Source: Porogramme epimiltina | Taxonomy: Eukaryota > Basidiomycota > Agaricomycetes > Polyporales > Polyporaceae | Length of the DNA: 62,057 nt | Reading direction: 5' to 3' | Assembly (NCBI GenBank): GCA_900155495.1 | Contig: FTLJ01000535.1 | Location: 1-62,057 of the forward strand | Shown here: piece after piece, positions 10,888-22,263 of the stretch | Position numbering within the stretch: position 1 is the first letter of the stretch | Layout of the letters: the number at the start of each line of letters is the position of its first letter | Notes under the pieces: generated by a model | Databases searched by the model: none | Told to the model about the DNA's origin: nothing | Seen by the model: only the letters and a program-made list of their open reading frames with translations | Made by a program: the position numbers and the translations under genes

Positions 10888-12795
10888 CTACGTTGGAGCG
10901 GCCGACTCCAAAGAGCGACGGGGGGAAAGTGCTGCGAGTGGGGGGAAGTGGATGCTCTTGTCGCGCTGGAGCTTCTCGTATGCGCTGCCAAAGAGTTCGA
11001 GGTGGAGCACGAGCGTGGTCTCGGGTGCGAATTGGCAGCGTGCGAACGAGAGGCGGACTCCTCGCTCCTTGTCGCCGAACGTCTTCGCGAAGTCGGGCCA
11101 TGCTTCGATGTGATGTTCAGAACAATCGTGTCCGTTGTGTTCCACATGACCCAGAGTATCTTCGTTTCCCGACAAGCGCACCTCTGCCCAACTAGAAGGT
11201 GTGCCTGCCACGATAGGGTCTCTCCTACAGGTCCCAAAAAGAATCGTAAAGCCTCCTCTCCATTGCGTGTTGTCGATCATCAGCGATCCAGAGAAGGCCT
11301 GCACGCCGTTTGGCGATGAGTTGTACAAAGACACTTTCATCCTATCCATCCCAAGCGATTCTAGTCTTTTGATCAGCCAGCACGGGATCCGGAATGGAGG
11401 AGTAGGCTCGATACAGCTGAGTGAATATGATATACTGAGTCCGCAGTCTTCGAGGTCAGGAGGGGGCCCATCTGCGATGTGAATGCTGCGCCATTCTGCC
11501 TGAATAGGATCGCCCTTGAACGTGAGGGCGTGGAGGTCTCTCCCCAGGAATGCCAGACGCGCGGTAGGCCGTCTACCATTGGCGTTTACATAACGTAGTC
11601 CGACATTGTATCTCCTATGCGTAGGCTGCTGGAGGTCGAGATTGGAGGGGTGCAGGAGAAGCCCGATATAATCTCCATTGCTATGGCATAAGAGAATAGC
11701 GACCGCATACCCGTCCTGGAGGTCCGCTACAGGAAACCGGCACTGGACACCGTAACTGGTCATCGAGAATCCTGGAAGTCCAACTTCGCCAAAGGGTTGC
11801 TAGAATAGATTGTCAGGAATATAATTTAAATGAGGGTAATCGGTAGATAGAGTACATACACCGTGCTGCGGCACCCCTGGCGTGAACTTGATATTTTTGA
11901 TTCCACTGCGTTCGGAAAACCAGCGAGGAGAGATCGCGAGAAGATACTGAAGTGGAATATCCTCGGGGATTTCCGAAAATGGCAAATTTGATTGATATTC
12001 GGACAGGCCATCATCAGAGTCTCCCCATGCGAAGAGGCTCGAGTCGAAAGACTGCTTCATGATCTCTTCTTGTAGTCGACGGAATGCCTGTCGACCCTCC
12101 CCGTATATCGTTGGCATGTTTACCCGGAAAAGGCCCATGAGCGCGTACGCTTCGTCCTCGATCCGCGTCGTAGTGCGCTTCGATGCCCATGACATTCGCT
12201 CGGCGATAGAGAGATTGTGGAACCGTATTGTACGATTGAGCACTTGTGATGGAATACTGGTGATCTCGTGGAGGAGCGATGCTAGGGCTCTCCTAGTTCC
12301 TATCTGTTTCCACTCTCCGGCATGATCTGGATAGACGAATATGACACGAGGGGGTGCGATGAGCTCCTGCAGCGTCCAACCCCGTGTGTGCCAGCGCGCC
12401 CGGCGAAAAGGAGAATTTGGAGCATCCAGTGCGTCGTCCGAGGGAACGTCCTCAAGAAAAGCGTAGCACACCTCGGATTCAGAGTACCAGCGGAACATCG
12501 AATTGATCGCCTCGGAAAGCTCGGTGCTGCTCGTTTTGTCTATGCAGCAAGTGTCGATCCAAACCCACAGGAATCCATCGCGTTCTGCTACGATACAACA
12601 GTTCCGGATCTTCGGTGTGACGAAGTCGCGTGGGTTCTCGTCATCCTTTCTGCATTGCTCATTGAGCTCCTGTAGGTTTTGGAAAGTGGACTCCTTGTTC
12701 CCCCACGTGTGGGAGAGGATAGCGTACCCGCCGTCGATATGGCTGGATGAGACGAAGAAATGGAGCTCTGCTCGATCGGTACTGAGGAGCCACAT
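10888..12795 (-). CDS. HET-domain/DUF8212 protein, copy C
   Basis: Exons 12795-11860 and 11799-10888 around a 59-nt phase-0 intron (GTATGT...CTAG), about 615 residues. The HET motifs are YAILSHTWGNKE, LWVWIDTCCIDKTSS, SEAINSMFRWYSESE and RGWTLQELIAP. A short insertion (YPDHAGEWKQIGTRR) is unique to this copy. The DUF8212 block is EDEAYALMGLFRVNMPTIYGEG; the usual Cys is Ala here. Exon 2 opens QPFGEVGLPGFSMTSYG and keeps QCRFP, AILLCHS, GLLLHPS, LGRDLHALTFKG, WRSIHI and VRLSFARCQFAPETTLVLHLEL. It has almost no tail after the C-terminal module, so it approximates the minimal architecture. It is separated from A and B by the phosphoesterase gene. Confidence 0.9.
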
Positions 12796-14383
12796 GTGGA
12801 GCAGCTGTTATGAGAGACCTCAGTCGAACCAGCTATCCGGTGTATAAAGACGCGGGTTGGGCGGAGGATAGAAAAAATACTGAGGAGGTTTGTGGGGGAG
12901 CTGTCCCTAGTAGTCAGCCGAGAGCTCTCCACATATGGCGCGGCCTCGAAGCCCATGTGAAGATCCTCCAGTTCCAGGATATCATGGTCTACCCCATGAG
13001 AAGCGGATATAGCGTGGAGTGAAGACCTGTATCCCCTGATTGGACCGAAATGAACCGATATAGATGAAGCTTTGTAACGGCGGCGGGCTGGTCCGAGCCG
13101 TGTACCGAAACGTGGAATCTAGCAAGGAATATAATGCAATCTGAGTGCAATAGCATCCCCTATATTGCTCCAAGCAGTAAAGGAGTCAAATTAGCACTCA
13201 CCTCGCATTTAACTACGTGTCGACTGGACCCTAGAGGATTACTAGTGCCACTCCGAGTGCTGCCATGGACGGAGAGGCTCGCTCGAGTGACCAAGCTGGG
13301 AACCACGAAGGAGCCTGGGGCCTCTTACAGCCATGTCGGCCCGAGCTGGTCGGGTCTCTAATGGTGCATTATCCAATCACACACAATAGATGTAATTCGC
13401 TGCATATATCTCCACACCTTTGTCTAGCGTGCTCTATCGACCCAGTGCAACCGGATGCAGTAAATGAAGGGTCTCATGCAGCTTTTTGAAGAGATTCCCG
13501 ATCTGGATGCGATAGTTGTAGTTAGAGAGATCGAGTCAAATCAGACGTTGAACCCTGAAGCTACGCGGGCTACATACATGTGTTGCGAAGATAAAGGTTG
13601 TCATCTGACTACAATGACCCAAAGTACTAGTGCGGCAGTGCTTATCTTCAGTCACACCCTATTGCACTGTCATCGCATGAGAAGATGATTCACTATCCGA
13701 AGTCTTCAATTTAACCAAGGGTGCAATATGAAGATCACCTGTTCTATCTTCACAACGTTCTCATAAGATGCAGTCAGCGATAAGGCACCGTGAATACCTC
13801 ATGATCTCCAGACCTCACCTATTGAACTTGAAGAAAGGACATAGGTACCGAGGATGAATATAGACTCTCGGAGCTCACCGTAGATGAGCACGTTGAGCTC
13901 AGTAAATAGCACTCGCTACACAGTATGACACCTTTTTTTCCAACGTTGCCGACGCGATCGTTCCGACTCCTACTACCCATACGGTGGTAGGAGGGATGCA
14001 CTTTTTTGGAAGGGTCAGCTCATTATTAGTCAAAGTGAGGTTGATTTTGGTACATCCTAGAAGGGCTGATGGCACGAACCACGACGAACATAGAAACATG
14101 TGAGACCGAGCTAGGTGCAACTTGTTCAAGAACTAAAGAGACACCGATCGCAGACGTTCACTGGACTCGTGACCGTGGCATCGGGTAGACCCCGTGCAGT
14201 AAAGTCGACGTGGGAATGTTACATAAGCTCTGCGGCGCAAATGTGGCGTGCTTGACATCCAATATGCAGGGTGTCCCGCGTCAAATAATCGTTGTGAGAC
14301 ATACGCGATTCTCGCAGCACGGGGCGGGATAGTCGCGTACTCGCAGTCAGATGTATCTAGCCCCAGGAAAGAGCGGATGTATT
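12796..14383. other. Gene-poor stretch
   Basis: About 1.6 kb rich in stop codons on all frames, with lower GC than its neighbours. No frame has recognisable protein motifs. It may contain decayed mobile DNA, but I cannot identify any. Confidence 0.45.
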
Positions 14384-14689
14384 CTAGTGGCTTGCTAACG
14401 AATCTATCCAGTAACTCGTGGGTATTATCGCGATCACCGACCGCCGCCCGCGATTGTTAGTGGACTGTAGTTGCTATTCCTGATCAGCATTTAAATTGAC
14501 GTGCGCACGTTTGCTTACCTCGGCTGTGATGCCAGGGATGTGTATGCATGGTGGGGGAAGTTGCAACATGTGGGCAGCAAAAATACAGTAACACATCTCG
14601 ATGCAGTCACGCTCTACAGTAAGCAATGCAGGCGTTTCAGCAGCTGGTGCTGACGAGAGAAGTATATTGAGAACAAGAAGCAGTACCAT
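14384..14689 (-). CDS. Candidate small Cys-containing secreted protein
   Basis: Exon 1 (14689-14519) codes MVLLLVLNILLSSAPAAETP, a good signal-peptide profile, followed by four Cys residues in RDCIEMCYC and PPPCIHIP. A GTAAGC donor at 14518 and a CTACAG acceptor ending at 14465 define a 54-nt intron with a CTGAT branch-like site. Both exons are then multiples of three, and exon 2 ends SYWIDSLASH, stop. Total about 83 residues. No family recognised. The evidence is the coherent signal peptide plus a well-formed intron, not homology. Confidence 0.33.
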
Positions 14690-15047
14690 AGACCAACGTC
14701 ATTATATCACTATAAATACGGAGACCGTGGGTAAACATATGCGAACTCGGGGTATATCTCGGAAGGTGGAGATACCACTTGCGTCGAGTAAAATAACGGG
14801 AATAATCTACTAGAAGCCAGGGGTCGTAGTGTGAGAGAAAATCGCACACTTGGCGCGCCCCCGGGGAAACGGCAGTAGCCTGAGGCACTGCGGTCGGGGA
14901 GGCCCTTGGAAGGAGAGGAGTGCCGTAATGAAACACGTCAAGAACAACAAGGCGAAGGAGTGGAAAAGATGTGTTGTAAACCACCTATCACACAGCATCA
15001 GGAGGAGACAACTGGATCCGAACGACCATGATGAGAAACTCGACACT
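14690..15047. other. Short intergenic region
   Basis: About 360 bp downstream of the left small secreted protein gene. It could contain further exons of that gene, because the paralogue on the right has two more exons after the matching donor site. I could not define them. Confidence 0.4.
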
Positions 15048-15614
15048 TCAACGAGTAGGGAGGGTACTCACGCTGACAGGGTCGACCTCCACTTCCCAGA
15101 GGGGTTCTATCGCTACGACATCATCTTCTAGGCTCGTCGTCGCTGTATTCGTATCCGACACTGGGGGCAACACGCCGACTAGGGCATGCACTAATGCCTC
15201 TAGAATGTCCGTCACCCCCGAGTCCTGGTCGCTGATGCCTTCGTCGTCGAGCGGGGGATCGGCGGCAGTAGTCGACGTCGGGGACGCTGCCGCCATACTA
15301 GTCGATGTCGAGCTTTCCTATAGAGCCGGCGAGAAGCTTTGAGAAGTGCAATCAATCAGACGCAGACTGATCCGTACCTCTGAATACACGGTGGTGGGCT
15401 TAACAAACAAGCATCCCGCTATATGGCACTGCCTTATAGCGAGGGCCCCTTCTTCTTGCACGCCCCATGGAACAGGGGCGGCATACGTGACGGGGAACGC
15501 TGGTCCATTCAACGGTGTAAGCAAGAGGCGAGAGCGCCGAGGATCTCAAACGTACGCACCTCCTACGAACAGCGCCGATATCGCGAACGTGCGAGTGAGA
15601 ATGAATGCAACCAT
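15048..15614 (-). CDS. Small secreted protein, left member of a divergent pair
   Basis: Exon 1 starts at 15614 (another ATG is just upstream at 15617) and codes MVAFILTRTFAISALFVGG, a signal peptide. After an intron (GTGCGT...CCAG) exon 2 codes FPVTYAAPVP, then RQCHIAGCLF with two Cys. After a second intron (GTACGG...TATAG) exon 3 is Ser/Thr/Asp-rich (TSMAAASPTSTTAADPPLDD) with acidic C-terminal parts (DILEALVHALVGVLPP). Signal peptide, FPVTY-APVP, RQC...GC and the intron positions all match the gene at 17157-17904. A GTGAGT donor follows VDPVS at the same place as a donor in the paralogue, so the real 3' end may lie further left. Without that splice the frame stops at 15048. Function unknown; likely extracellular. 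Confidence 0.65.
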
Positions 15615-15617
15615 CAT

Positions 15618-17156
15618 GACACACAGGCGTGTGTGAGCGCGGCGTAGTAAGGAGCGGTCAAAATCGGAAGGTCGACCAGGCACGGCGGCGAAGGAGTGAA
15701 TGCGTTGTCCTGCGACGGGCGGGCGCGAGAAACAGGCGGTGCGGTAGCCCCTTGCAGACAGAATACAGAACTGCAGGATCGCGTCGCGCCCGCGTCCACC
15801 CCGCCCGACTTATACTCCTCGACCCCGCCCGCGCGGCGCAGACGGGCTCAAACGCATGCGCGGAAAAGGGAAAGCTCAGCTTCGAAGGCGTGGCGCACGT
15901 CGCGGGGCTGGCGACGCTCGAGCTTCCCGAGCGCCACGGGCCAGACGACGGGATTGCAGGGATGGTACTAGCATGAGAAGTGGGGGCAGAAGGCGGGGTG
16001 GAGTGCGCGGAAGTGCGCAAGGGCGTCTGGACAGGACCGGACGCGGCGCGGGCAAACTCCCACCCTAGACTTTCGCAGAGTAAGAGCAGCGTGTACATCG
16101 TTACTCACCAAAAGCCCCGTGTAAGAGCGGGGTAAACAGGGGGTGGAAGGCGCGTAAAGCCGTGGTCGTTAGAAGAGATGCCGGGCCGGCGGCGGGGTAT
16201 TTCCTGATCAGATCTCGATGATGATTGACTCGCCGCTCGCGTAGGAAGGGGTATGTTCAAAGGAACCGCCCAATATGGTAACCACATTGGAGCCTCGCCA
16301 AAGCCCGGGCTGACCGACTGCGTTTACCGCTGAAAGTAAGCGGCGAATTGCGGGCGACTTCTGTGCATTCTGACGGGAAACATCACGTCGTCAACTGTCC
16401 GTTAAGTGCTGATGAACTACGGTCTCCGTGTCAGCATTCGACTTGCCAGCGCATAGCAGCTTCCACTCACCGGTACGTTCGCATGTTCCGTGTTACTCCG
16501 TGAGAGTGCATCCTCCGAGACAGTAAGCAGCACTGGTCTGTGTACGGGACACGGAAAGGCTACAACGTGTAGACGTGTCTTCTGGACTCGTGCCCACTCG
16601 GGAGGTTCTATACTCAACGGAGGCTCGTCCAGACCAAATCTTAACCCCGGAGTTCCACAGTGCATGAGGTGCGTAGATAGAACGAGCGCGCGTGACGCAA
16701 GCAGGCCGTAAGATGATGGAGGAGTCGTTCGAGGACGGGCGTCCAGAGCAGACGAGCAACAAGAGTGACCTAATCGGGTAGGATAGGCGCCCGAGTTCAT
16801 TGAGTCGTGGCCGAATCGAGCATGCGTTGTTGCTACCCTCCTTCCTTCCGGCCACAAACTCCTCGCCCGATCGGGCGCGGGCGTTTGCCGCGTCAGATCC
16901 CCGAGATGCTGGCTGGGAAGTTCCAGCTTCCGCATTCGAGTCGTCCTTTCAGCAGTCCGAAGCCGCCCCAAGGCACAGTCATGCGCTGCCCCAAGGGATA
17001 AGAGTCGCTGGCCGCAGGCGGCGTACAGCAGCACGCTCACCGCGCCGCCCGCGTCACCCCTCCGGCCGATTCAAAGCTTCTAGCTCCCCCCACTCTTCAC
17101 CCTCTTCGTTCTCCTCGATTAACCCTTTCTCACTTTGTAACTACTTCTCTATCACA
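15618..17156. other. Shared divergent promoter region of the small secreted protein pair
   Basis: About 1.5 kb, GC-rich. Frames such as 16417-17040 (minus, 207 codons) are open but lack any motif and overlap open frames on the other strand. I treat it as the intergenic region from which the two secreted-protein genes diverge. Confidence 0.45.
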
Positions 17157-17904
17157 ATGGTCCCCACGTTCATTCTCACTCGCACCTTCGCCATCTCTGC
17201 GCTCATCGTTGGAGGTATGTGTCACTTACACCGAATGTCTCGTCTCGTCTCGGTCGTCCTCATCATGCCTTTCCACCAGCTTTCCCCGTCACATACGGCG
17301 CCCCTGTGCCCTCCTCCGCTCTGGTGGGACGGCAGTGCCGTAAATACGGCTGCCTCGTTGCTGAGGTGCCCGACGCGTCAGAGGTCCGTCTTCCAAAACT
17401 CTCCTTTCTCCGCGAGCTTCACATTAACCTTCGATGCCTTCAGACGACGAGCGCTGCTACTCCTACAAGTACAGTAGTAGCAGCATCTCCTGCGATCTCT
17501 ACGATACCCTTCTCAAGTGAAGCGGTGTTGTCAATGTTGGATGCCATTTCCGCCGCAGTAGACGCTCTGAAGTCCGGTTTGGCGAATGCCGGAGTTGTAA
17601 CGACAGGGAGCGTAGATGTTGTATCGGTATGTCTGCATTTTCCTCTTCCGGTGGTTGCTCTCGTCTCACAATTGCTCTAGCTCCCCGCCATAGATGCGGT
17701 CTCCGATACAGTGCCCGCTGTGGAAGCAGGCACGATAACCTACGTCTCACGGCCCGTCGAAGCCGTGTCGGAGACGGCAACGGAAGTGGAGGGGGAAATA
17801 GAAGCGGCGACGGGAGCAATTGTAAGTCTAGCGCGCCCGTGTCCTTGTGTTCTTAGTGGCTGACTGCGGGCGCAACGCAGGATGATCTCAACGCTCTCGT
17901 GTGA
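17157..17904 (+). CDS. Small secreted protein, right member of a divergent pair
   Basis: Five exons with clean short introns. Exon 1 codes MVPTFILTRTFAISALIVGA (signal peptide). Exon 2 codes FPVTYGAPVPSSALVGRQC with RKYGC. Exon 3 is Thr/Ser/Ala-rich (TTSAATPTSTVVAAS) and continues with LDAISAAVDALKSGLANAG. Exon 4 carries LPAIDAVSDTVPAVEAGTIT and an acidic ETATEVEGEIEAATGAI. The last exon adds DDLNALV and the stop at 17902-17904. The exon 1/2 and 2/3 junctions match the left paralogue exactly. No known domain is seen. The two conserved Cys and the Ala/Val/Thr-rich amphipathic body suggest a small extracellular or wall-associated protein; this is inference. Confidence 0.75.
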
Positions 17905-18723
17905 AACCACGCCCCGGTCGCTTCTTTTCTCCTCCAGTGTCACAAGGACACTTCCTCCGCCCCTCCGCGTGCCATTGGCGAAAACAATGGCTCGCAGCTC
18001 CCTCCTCTCTCTGGCTCCCTGCTCCCGGCCTCGCGCTACCTCGCCCTCGTTATTTTGTCTGAAACACCTCTGCGCGCCCTCTTCCAACTCCGTTCGTAGT
18101 CCTCGGTATCCGTCGTCGCTCGCAAAAACGCGTACCCCCCGCACTGGTGCGGAAGTCGCACCCTAGTCAGCGAGTCGCGCGCGATCCCTTGTGGACTCAC
18201 GAACGCCCACCATTCTTTTCCGGGCACACTTCCACGTCCCCTTCCCACCTCGGACCCCCTTGATAACCTACACAATCATCGTCGTCTGGACTTCTTGTCC
18301 AATAGTATCGTCGCACTCATCTATATATCGCTCGCGCGTTACCCTCTCCGTCGTGTTACTCGCTGCTGTCTCCGCTCTCGCTCTCAAGTCCCCTTCGTGT
18401 TGTCTCAACAGTGTATCTCTAGTCCCGTTTCTCCTCGCCTTAGACATCTTTGCCCCCTCACCGCTCGCGGTGAGAGGGGCCCTCGCGTGTATTAGTAGAA
18501 TCGTTATAGCTCGCATAATATTAGCCGTGCAAATTCCGGCGTTTTCAAAACTGGAAGTGTATGTGCCAACGTCATTATTCGAGCGAGGCCCATGTGCTTC
18601 GGATGTCGATTGAAAATCCTAAACACTACGGGACGGAGCTACCAGCATCTTGGCGCGAGCGAGAAGCCGAGAACACGTACTGGAAGGGCTGGTAACAGCT
18701 GGCCATGTGAGAGGCTACTCCAA
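17905..18723. other. Intergenic, no gene seen
   Basis: Contains a pyrimidine-rich stretch with a moderately hydrophobic 140-codon plus frame (18191-18613) that has no motif and no clear start context. I do not call it a gene. Confidence 0.4.
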
Positions 18724-18804
18724 GGGCATGTGGTGTAGTTGGTTATCACGCTCGCTTAGCAGCATGTTTGCGAGAGGGGTCCGGTTCGATCCCGGACATG
18801 TCCA
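18724..18804 (+). tRNA. tRNA-Ala (AGC) with a very short intron
   Basis: Acceptor GGGCATG pairs with CATGTCC (one G-U). The D arm is GTG...CAC. The anticodon stem CTCGC/GCGAG encloses a 14-nt loop TTAGCAGCATGTTT, read as TTAGCA plus a 7-nt intron (GCATGTT) plus T, giving anticodon AGC. The T arm TCCGG-TTCGATC-CCGGA is canonical, followed by discriminator A. Short introns just 3' of the anticodon-adjacent base are normal in basidiomycete tRNAs. Confidence 0.85.
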
Positions 18805-19405
18805 GTAACGCAGAATCCCAAGTTCCTTTTCCTGGACAAAATGTTTTAAAATGATTCAGTGTGTAGGAGGGACGTGCTATTTGGCCTAACTAGCTCACAT
18901 ATTGCGTATCTCACACTGGTGTACTGCGCCAATATAAGGCGACCCTAAGTGAGCGCACTCAGGATTTAAATATTTTTAGGTTAGGTGTCGCTCGTAAGCA
19001 TCCCCCACCATCAGAGGGAAAATTCCGTATATGTTTACCAAACAGGACCTTATCATAACTCTCAGATAAGGGACTTCACTTCCCACTCCAGTACATTTCC
19101 GCACACTTGCCTCCCTCACTTGGCTAGCAAACGGTCTCGTGCTGTTTTAAATTGACTCCGCCCATGATTCTCTTGCCGGGTCAAAACATAGTCTGGGGAA
19201 GCACGCGATACGACTCTCCCATTTCAAAGTCCCATATGCATGATCATGAATACGGTATCGCAATGACTGCTCGTGTGCACGCGGACGTTCGAGGCTCCAA
19301 AGCCGCCCAAATGGCAATCTTTTCTGGACCGACATCGCTGCAAACAACAGACTAAGTACTGCCTGACGCTCTCTCTCGACATCTCCCACTCCGCCGGGCC
19401 CTCGT
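18805..19405. other. Intergenic, no gene seen
   Basis: AT-richer sequence between tRNA-Ala and the 3' end of phosphoesterase 2. No motif-bearing frame. Confidence 0.5.
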
Positions 19406-22263
19406 TCAGTTCCAGAACTCCTGCGCGTACACGCCAAGGACGGCGTTGGCGAGCGTGTTCGTGTACGCGAGCACGTCCGCGGTGGTGTACGTGCGCTCGG
19501 ACTGGAGGCCGTTGAGGATCTCGAGGAGCTGGTCCTCGATGAAGTCGACGAAGACGAGGTCGACCGGGTCCGTGTCGGCGACGCCCGCAGGCGAGTCGGT
19601 GCCGATGAAGTCGGGGACGTCGAAGAAGGGCTGCGAGACGGTAAAATGAGTGAGGGTGAGCGGATGAGAGGCGGGTCAAGGTGGGCGGGGACTTACGAGG
19701 GGCGCGTGGAGGGTGTCGTCGCCGACTCCGGGGCAGGACTATATGCAGACGATCAGCAAAAGGCAGGACGGTAAACGAGCAGGGGACGAGCTCACGTCCG
19801 ACGTGACGTATCCAAGCGTCAGGTTCTGCGCGGCGCGGCGCGCAGGGCCGTCCGCGCGCCTGTCCATCTCCGCAAGCCAGCGGCGGAAGGGCGCGTCGAC
19901 CTCGCCGCGCGCGTACGCCTCCGCCTCCGCCTCGCGCGCGTCGAGCGCGCGGCGCTCGTTCGCGCCCGCGTTGTTGAGCGTCGGGAGGACCTGGCTCGCG
20001 ACCGCGAGGGTGACGTTGGGGATGTAGAGGAACGCGTCGGCGAAGGGCGACGCCGTGAGCTGGTCGTTCTTCGAGAACGGCCCCGAGTAGAGGTCGAAGC
20101 GCTGCGAGCCCGAGTTGGTGATCATGATGCTCGGGACGCCCTCGCGCGAGGAGTTGAGCGGGAGCGCGTAGGCCATCGCCTCGGCGAAGAGGGAGAGGAG
20201 GGAGTTGTTCGAGGGGAAGGCGACCCTGCGGGCGAGCGCGGTGTGAGTGGAGATGAGGGGCACAGGGACTGTAGAGGGGGCTTACTGGCTGATGGTATAG
20301 TCCTGGGGCGCAGTGCCGAACAGGAAGCTGAGGTCGAACTTCTCCGCGAGCGCGTTGAGGCCCTTTGTCATTGACTTGCCCAGGAACGTGTCGAACGTGA
20401 AGTTGCTGCGGCGGGTATGGTACTAAAGGACAGGGTGGAACAGGTTGAGTGGATGAACCGAATAGAGACTCCAGCTGCGGGCGCATACCTCGTACGTCAC
20501 GCGGTTGGGGTCGAGGTATCGGCGCGTGAACGTGAGGTTCTTGCTGCTGGAACTATGGTGGGGCTTCTTCTCATCGAGGTTCATGCCTGTGGAGGATTAG
20601 CTGCTGTCATCTTAAAGGGGACACTTCGGGAACTCACTCATCCAACCTATTGAAGATATCTGTTAGGATACAGCTCAGGATATGAAAAGTATACGGTAGA
20701 CATACCAACAGTCTCCATGTAGCGACCACTCTCAAGGGCCATCGAGCGACCATCATACTGAACTGCAAAGAAATGAAGGAGTGATCCCAATGGTAAGATA
20801 GTGAGCTTACTGCAGTCACGGATGTGCGTGTGGCCACCAAAGATCATGATAGGAGTCGTCGGGTGGACGGCACGGATAGCGTTGAACACAGTGGGCCCTA
20901 CAAAACGTAGAGATAGACCGTCAAGTTCTGGAAGGCAGCAGGACACAGGTAACTCACAGTTGTCGGTCTTAGCGACAGGCATGTGACTAGAGTGGAATTA
21001 GAGGAAAGTCAGAGAAGATGGCTGTTAGACATACCCGACGAGGAGGAAGAAGTCGGGCTCGTCCTTGATCGCCTCAGCAAACTGTCACACATACGAGAGT
21101 CAGCTTGCATACGCCGCTGTGACACGAAAGCGGATACGGACCCAATGCTCCTTGACCATGTCCTCCACCTTTTGCACAGTGGTGTTGTCATCGTTGCCAG
21201 TGAAGTCGAAGAGAACACCAAGCGACGTGACTTCACGGCCCCTAGGACAAGGTTCAACGATCGGCGCTGCTACACTTAAGCACAGACAACAGAACTCACT
21301 TGCGCGTCTTGAACTTCCGGAAGCGATCTACACACAGATGTGTCAAACTCAAAGTTTAAAATACCTGTACGGAAGACGAGCACTCACCACCGACAGGAAC
21401 GCTGACCGAGTTGTTGTGTTTGTCAAAGACGGTGATGTTCACGTTGGACGAGAGGTAGCGCCCGCCGAGCTTCGGCGCGAAGTTGGTGTACATGTCGAGC
21501 GTGTTCTGGTAGATGTACAGTTCGTGGCTGCGAGTGGGTCAGCGACGGCAGAGGAGGCTGACAGAGGAAGGGGATACGCACTTGCCAATCGCCATGATGT
21601 CGTACGGCAGCTCGAGCATAAACTTGTTCGACTGTATTGGGTGCGTTAATAAGTCGGCGTGGGCAGAAAGAGGATCGGGGGAACTGACGTCATGCGCGTC
21701 CACACCGCCAGCCGGGAAGCCGTCGGAGAGACCCGTTCCTGTTCACGCGATTGAGTACACCGCGAGAAAGCTGACAGCTGCAGGCCCACGTACCATCGTG
21801 CAAGTCGCCAGAGTCGACCAAGAGGAGGTCGACGTCTTTTTCCTAGGGATCTCACGCGTAAGCGCGGACAGACGCCCGAAGGAGAAAGACACTTACGATC
21901 GCGAGCTGCTTCATGTGCGCGACAAACGACGAGAAGTCTCCCAGATCACCGCTGCGCGCGCCCACCCCGAGTCACTTCCTGCACTCGCGCGGCAAACGAC
22001 GCGTCAAAGGGCGCGACTTACCTGTAGTTGGGTTCCGGGAAGGACGTCTTCTGGTGCCCGAGGAGCCAGCCATGGCTGTCCGTGGTATGGATGACGTTCA
22101 CGTCGCCCCAGACGAGGGGGCGGCTGGGCGGGGAGAGCGCGGCCTGGGGGAAGGCGCGCTTCGCGTGGTCGTGGTCGGCGTGGTCGTGGCCGTGTTCGTC
22201 GCCGGGGCAGGCGCGCGCCGCGAGGGCGGCGAGGGAGAGGGCGAGCAACGACGTGAGCTGCAT
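19406..22263 (-). CDS. Secreted 5'-nucleotidase-type metallophosphoesterase, paralogue 2
   Basis: Multi-exon minus-strand gene. The start codes [20 protein letters not shown] (signal peptide) followed by a His/Asp-rich segment [13 protein letters not shown] that could bind metal. Motifs: [10 protein letters not shown] (D-x-H), then downstream exons with the GNHEL equivalent, MPVAKTDN and [11 protein letters not shown] (GHxH). The C-terminal part has [23 protein letters not shown] and [14 protein letters not shown], and ends [13 protein letters not shown] before the stop at 19406-19408. It shares order, motif spacing and the exon 1 donor after PEPNYR with paralogue 1 on the opposite strand. 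Codon use is markedly more GC-rich than in paralogue 1. Role as for paralogue 1: extracellular or vacuolar phosphoester hydrolysis, exact substrate unknown. Confidence 0.9.

Noticed and set aside
16417..17040. 207-codon minus frame between the secreted protein genes
   Set aside because: No motif, no signal peptide and overlaps open frames on the other strand.
18191..18613. 140-codon hydrophobic plus frame
   Set aside because: Looks membrane-like but sits in pyrimidine-rich DNA, which biases towards Leu/Ser/Phe; no family features.
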